Positions 6,069 to 8,733 of a stretch of 8,733 nt of DNA are shown here, piece by piece. The translations under genes and the position numbers were made by a program. Numbering within the stretch: the first letter of the stretch is position 1; each line of letters begins with the position of its first letter. The stretch lies in assembly GCA_023387775.1 (NCBI GenBank), contig JAEWHN010000302.1, forward strand, positions 1-8,733, given 5' to 3'. This stretch comes from Pseudomonadota bacterium (GTDB lineage: Bacteria; Pseudomonadota; Alphaproteobacteria; Rhizobiales; Rhizobiaceae). Under the pieces are notes generated by a model. It was not told where the DNA came from, ran no database searches, and saw only the letters and a program-made list of their open reading frames with translations.

Positions 6069-6092
6069 CTCCTGACAACATAATGTCAGGAG
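6069..6092. promoter_or_regulatory. Palindromic operator candidate 1 (WYL-GFA operon)
   Basis: CTCCTGACA (6069-6077) and TGTCAGGAG (6084-6092) form a perfect inverted repeat of nine-base arms with a six-base A/T-rich centre, 66 bases upstream of the WYL start. An extra half-site TGTCAGG lies at 6104-6110, 20 bases from the matching arm. Being next to the regulator gene and repeated upstream of the DJ-1 operon makes it the likely binding site of the WYL regulator. This is inferred, not shown. Confidence 0.6.
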
Positions 6093-6109
6093 CGTTAGGC
6101 GTCTGTCAG
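6080..6109 (-). promoter_or_regulatory. Possible promoter of the WYL-GFA operon
   Basis: On the minus strand, CTGACA (6109-6104) is followed after 18 bases by CATTAT (6085-6080), a 4/6 match to a -10 element that lies inside the palindrome. A regulator bound at 6069-6092 would then block RNA polymerase, giving simple autorepression. The match is weak. Confidence 0.3.
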
Positions 6110-6687
6110 GAATATTCGCGCGCGAAAAGCCTTTCCATTTCCGCCACATGATCCGCGCGATCGGGATAGAGCGCCTTCAGGAAGGCCAGCGCGAAGGTGC
6201 CGGGCGCCGAGCCGGGTGCGGAAACGATGCGGTTGTCGGCTATCGCACAAGGCACGTCCCGGTAGCGGGCAGCACCCGCGTAATCAGGCTCGTGCTGCAA
6301 TATCCACTCGCGGCCGTTGCTGGTGTGGTCGGCATTCTCGAACAGGCCGGCGCGGGCAAGCGCCAGCGTGCCGCCGCAGATACCGCCGACCACGCCGCCG
6401 CGCTCCTCGACCGTACACAGCAGGGCCGAGACATCGGGCGTGCGCGGGGTTGCCCAGAAATCCGAGCCGATGACGGCAATGGCGTCGAGATCGGCGTTTT
6501 CGGCCGGATCGGCGCCACGCTGCGGGGTGAGGCGAAAGCCGCTCATGGAGGAGACGGCCTCGCCGGTGGGCGTGAGCGACACGCTGCGGGCGTCGAACCA
6601 CTCGGCGAGCGAGCCGGAAAGCAGCCCGTATTCCCAATCGGCGAAGCCTTCGACAAAGATGAAGCCGACCGCTTTCTGACGTGTCAT
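6106..6687 (-). CDS. DJ-1/PfpI family protein
   Basis: This 193-residue cytoplasmic protein has the DJ-1/PfpI (class I amidotransferase-like) fold. The N-terminal strand VGFIFVEGFADWEYG gives Glu19, equivalent to the conserved Glu of DJ-1. The nucleophile elbow VVGGICGGTLALARAGLF contains Cys104, and ADHTSNGREW supplies His121. Family members act as proteases/chaperones, glyoxalase-like enzymes or redox sensors; the residues show a competent Cys-His-Glu arrangement but not the substrate. ATG at 6687 is chosen because GGAGAG precedes it by seven bases and similarity starts directly after it; an earlier in-frame ATG at 6735 lies inside the upstream small gene. The gene follows that small gene by 19 bases, so they form an operon. 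Its stop codon overlaps a TGTCAGG half-site of the regulatory region below it. Confidence 0.88.
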   Translation of the reverse strand: MTRQKAVGFIFVEGFADWEYGLLSGSLAEWFDARSVSLTPTGEAVSSMSGFRLTPQRGADPAENADLDAIAVIGSDFWATPRTPDVSALLCTVEERGGVVGGICGGTLALARAGLFENADHTSNGREWILQHEPDYAGAARYRDVPCAIADNRIVSAPGSAPGTFALAFLKALYPDRADHVAEMERLFAREYS

Positions 6688-6706
6688 GGCAGGTCTCTCC
6701 AGCATT

Positions 6707-6874
6707 TCAGCCGCGGTGCGCGCGCCGGGCAGCATAATCGTCCGGCCAGCCTATGTCCTTCTGGATGCTTTGGGGAAGGGAATTCATGAAGCGTTCCCTG
6801 CGGACCTGGTCGCGCAGGGTCTGGAACTTGCCGACATACTTGCGGACGGCGCGAAAAACATCTGGCGTGAACAT
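6707..6874 (-). CDS. Small DUF1127-like protein
   Basis: This is a 55-residue basic protein: MFTPDVFRAVRKYVGKF, QTLRDQVRRERFMNSLP, QSIQKDIGWPDDY and a final AARRAHRG. The arginine-rich helix followed by LPxxIxKDIGWPD resembles the short DUF1127 proteins common in Hyphomicrobiales, where the matching signature is L-x(3,4)-RDIG. Some of these are linked to phosphate or carbon stress and RNA turnover, but this one differs from the typical C-terminal form, so the family call is tentative. The start has AGGAG seven bases upstream and the stop TGA (6709-6707) lies 19 bases before the DJ-1 start. It is the first gene of that operon, 41 bases downstream of the second palindromic operator candidate. 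Confidence 0.75.
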   Translation of the reverse strand: MFTPDVFRAVRKYVGKFQTLRDQVRRERFMNSLPQSIQKDIGWPDDYAARRAHRG

Positions 6875-6915
6875 GGCGACTCTCCTCGGCTTGTGGGAGG
6901 CACTGTCTCACACCC

Positions 6916-6939
6916 ATCCTGACAGCGGTGCGTCAGGAG
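6916..6939. promoter_or_regulatory. Palindromic operator candidate 2 (DUF1127-DJ-1 operon)
   Basis: ATCCTGACA (6916-6924) and CGTCAGGAG (6931-6939), with the same six-base gap, match the palindrome at 6069-6092 at 8 of 9 bases in each arm. It lies 41 bases upstream of the small gene's start. The shared layout points to one regulator acting on both transcription units. No clear -35/-10 pair was found around it. Confidence 0.55.
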
Positions 6940-6944
6940 TGGCT

Positions 6945-6960
6945 GCCCGCGCCGGCGGGC
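6945..6960. terminator. GC-rich hairpin after prpE
   Basis: GCCCGC (6945-6950) and GCGGGC (6955-6960) form a perfect six-base-pair stem with loop GCCG, 33 bases downstream of the prpE stop on the minus strand. No T-run follows, so it could be a weak or Rho-assisted stop, or only a stabilising 3' hairpin. Confidence 0.3.
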
Positions 6961-6992
6961 GGCCGCCAGCGCGAGCGGTTTCCGCTTTTGGG

Positions 6993-8733
6993 CTAGATTC
7001 CGATGCCGCGCGCGGCGAGCGCTGCCCTGATCTCTTCCAGGATGGCGGGATCGTCGATCGTGGCTGGCATGATCCACTCCTCCCTGTCGGCGATCTTCTG
7101 CATGGTGGAGCGCAGGATCTTGCCCGAGCGCGTCTTGGGCAGGCGCTTGATGGTGACCACCAGCCTCAAGGCGGCGACGGCGCCGATGCGGTCGCGCACG
7201 AGTTGCACGATCTCCTTCTCGATGATCGCCGGATCGCGCGTGGCGGCAGACGACAGCACTACGAAGCCGCAGGGCACCTGGCCTTTCAGCGGGTCGTTGA
7301 TGCCGACTACCGCGCATTCGGCGACATCAGGATGCTCGGCCAGCACCTCCTCCATGCCACCGGTGGAGAGCCGGTGGCCGGCGACATTGATGATGTCGTC
7401 GGTGCGGGCCATGATGAAGAGGTAGCTGTCCTCATCGAGATAGCCGGCATCGGCGGTCTTGTAGTAGCCGGGGAACTCGTCGAGATAGGCGCGGCGGAAG
7501 CGCTCGTCGGCGTGCCAGAGCGTGGGCAGGCAGCAGGGCGGCAGCGGCAGCTTTATCACGACATTGCCGAGCGTGCCGGGGGCGGCGGGATGACCGGCAT
7601 CGTCCAGCACCTGCACGTCGTAGCCGGGCATGGCCACACCCGGCGAGCCGTATTTGACCGGCAGCTGGCCGAGGCCGACCGGGTTGTGGCTGATCGGGCC
7701 GCCGGTCTCGGTCTGCCACCAATGGTCGATGACCGGGCGATTCAGCCGCTGCTCGGCCCATTTGATGGTCTCGGGGTCGGCGCGCTCGCCGGCCAGGAAC
7801 AGGATGCGGAATTTTTTCAGGTCGTAGCGGACAAGATGCTCGCCGGCCGGGTCTTCCTTCTTGATGGCGCGGAAGGCGGTCGGCGCGGTGAACAGCGCGA
7901 CTACGCCGTGTTCGGAAATGACGCGCCAGAAGGTGCCAGCGTCGGGCGTGCCGACCGGCTTGCCCTCGAACAGGACGGTGGTGCAGCCGTGGAAGAGCGG
8001 CGCATAGACGATGTAGGAATGGCCGACCACCCAGCCGACATCGGAGGCCGCCCAGAACACCTCGCCGGGCTTCACGCCGAATTCGTTCTCCATCGACCAT
8101 TTCAGCGCGACCATGTGGCCGCCATTGTCGCGCACCACGCCCTTGGGCTGGCCGGTGGTCCCGGAGGTGTAGAGAATGTAGAGCGGGTCGGTGGCGAGCA
8201 CCGGCACGCATGGCACCTCGCGGCCGGACGCCTTTTCTGCGGCGACGGCCTCGGCATAGTCGAGGTCGCGGCCGGGGGTGAGCTCGCAGCGCTGCTCGTC
8301 GCGCTGGAGGATTATGCAGCGCTCGGGCTTGTGGCGGGCGATCTCGATCGCGCCGTCGAGCAGCGGCTTGTAGGCGATGATGCGGTTTGGCTCGATGCCG
8401 CAGGAGGCCGAGACGATCAGCTTGGGCGTGGCGTCGTTGATGCGGGTGGCAAGCTCCTTGGCTGCGAAACCGCCGAAGACCACGGAGTGGATGGCGCCCA
8501 GCCGCGCGCAGGCGAGCATGGCAAACACCGCTTCCGGCACCATCGGCATGTAGATGATGACGCGGTCGCCCCTGCCGACGCCCTGGTCCTGCAGTACGGC
8601 GGCAAGGGCGGTCACTTCGGCCAGCATCTCGGCATAGGTGAATTTTTGCTGCCGGCCGGTGACCGGGCTGTCATGGATCAGCGCGAGCTGGTCGGCGCGG
8701 CCGCCCGCGACATGGCGGTCGACGGCATTGTGG
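6993..8733 (-). CDS. prpE: Propionyl-CoA synthetase PrpE (5' end beyond window)
   Basis: This is an acyl-CoA ligase that would turn propionate (possibly other short acids), ATP and CoA into the acyl-CoA, feeding propionate catabolism in the cytoplasm. The window shows 579 residues, from HNAVDRHVAGG to the TAG stop; PrpE proteins are about 630, so roughly 50 N-terminal residues lie outside. In fragment numbering, the adenylate-forming motif YTSGTTGQPKG is at 188-198, DHWWQTETGG at 336-345, YKTADAGYLDED at 424-435, RTDDIINVAGHRLS at 443-456, and LPKTRSGKILR at 531-541 with the adenylation lysine at 538. That lysine is the residue acetylated for control in related enzymes. DRHV-x-LALIHDSPVTG and INVAGHRLSTGGMEE fit PrpE/ACSS3 better than acetyl-CoA synthetase (which has INVSGHRMGT). 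The frame is intact. It reads into the DUF1127-DJ-1 unit, 118 bases away, but that unit has its own operator candidate. Confidence 0.92.
   Translation of the reverse strand, partial: HNAVDRHVAGGRADQLALIHDSPVTGRQQKFTYAEMLAEVTALAAVLQDQGVGRGDRVIIYMPMVPEAVFAMLACARLGAIHSVVFGGFAAKELATRINDATPKLIVSASCGIEPNRIIAYKPLLDGAIEIARHKPERCIILQRDEQRCELTPGRDLDYAEAVAAEKASGREVPCVPVLATDPLYILYTSGTTGQPKGVVRDNGGHMVALKWSMENEFGVKPGEVFWAASDVGWVVGHSYIVYAPLFHGCTTVLFEGKPVGTPDAGTFWRVISEHGVVALFTAPTAFRAIKKEDPAGEHLVRYDLKKFRILFLAGERADPETIKWAEQRLNRPVIDHWWQTETGGPISHNPVGLGQLPVKYGSPGVAMPGYDVQVLDDAGHPAAPGTLGNVVIKLPLPPCCLPTLWHADERFRRAYLDEFPGYYKTADAGYLDEDSYLFIMARTDDIINVAGHRLSTGGMEEVLAEHPDVAECAVVGINDPLKGQVPCGFVVLSSAATRDPAIIEKEIVQLVRDRIGAVAALRLVVTIKRLPKTRSGKILRSTMQKIADREEWIMPATIDDPAILEEIRAALAARGIGI

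Noticed and set aside
6784..7317. 177-codon minus-strand frame overlapping prpE and the small gene
   Set aside because: It is in another frame of prpE and conflicts with the small DUF1127-like gene, whose own start and stop are better supported.

Overview
This is a GC-rich window, roughly 65-68% in the rows counted by hand. It carries gene families typical of Hyphomicrobiales (Rhizobiales): a DUF1013/TrcR cell-cycle protein, a DUF1127-like small protein, a periplasmic Cys-nucleophile (choloylglycine hydrolase-type) enzyme and a PrpE-type acyl-CoA synthetase. A Mesorhizobium-like or related Phyllobacteriaceae chromosome is the best guess. This rests on gene content and composition only; no database search was possible. 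I see no rRNA, tRNA, CRISPR array, transposase or prophage gene.

Layout. (1) 2-145 (+) is the tail of an unrecognised protein. It converges, with an 11-bp gap, on an APC-superfamily amino-acid permease (157-1653, -). (2) A 268-bp divergent intergenic region (1654-1921) separates the permease from a secreted penicillin V acylase/choloylglycine hydrolase-family enzyme (1922-3019, +). It holds a long imperfect inverted repeat and an FNR/FixK-type palindrome. (3) A DUF3291 gene (3065-3619, -) and the 412-bp gap beyond it are clearly lower in GC than the rest, so this stretch may be acquired. (4) trcR (4032-4739, +) has a candidate promoter, a perfect 9-bp leader hairpin and a strong bidirectional terminator shared with the convergent gene. 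(5) On the minus strand from 6874 down to 4800 lie a 55-aa DUF1127-like protein, a DJ-1/PfpI-family protein, a WYL-domain regulator and a GFA-family zinc protein. (6) 6993-8733 (-) is prpE, missing its N-terminus at the window edge.

How they may work together. The most interesting part is 4800-6939. A palindrome with 9-bp arms, CTCCTGACA-N6-TGTCAGGAG, lies upstream of the WYL regulator-GFA pair. A near-identical copy (8/9 match in each arm) lies upstream of the small protein-DJ-1 pair. This suggests that the WYL regulator controls both its own operon and the neighbouring one. GFA-fold and DJ-1/PfpI-fold proteins both have members linked to aldehyde or glutathione chemistry, so a small reactive-carbonyl response module is a reasonable but unproven hypothesis. 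The other genes look like independent transport, secreted amidase, cell-cycle and propionate-metabolism units.
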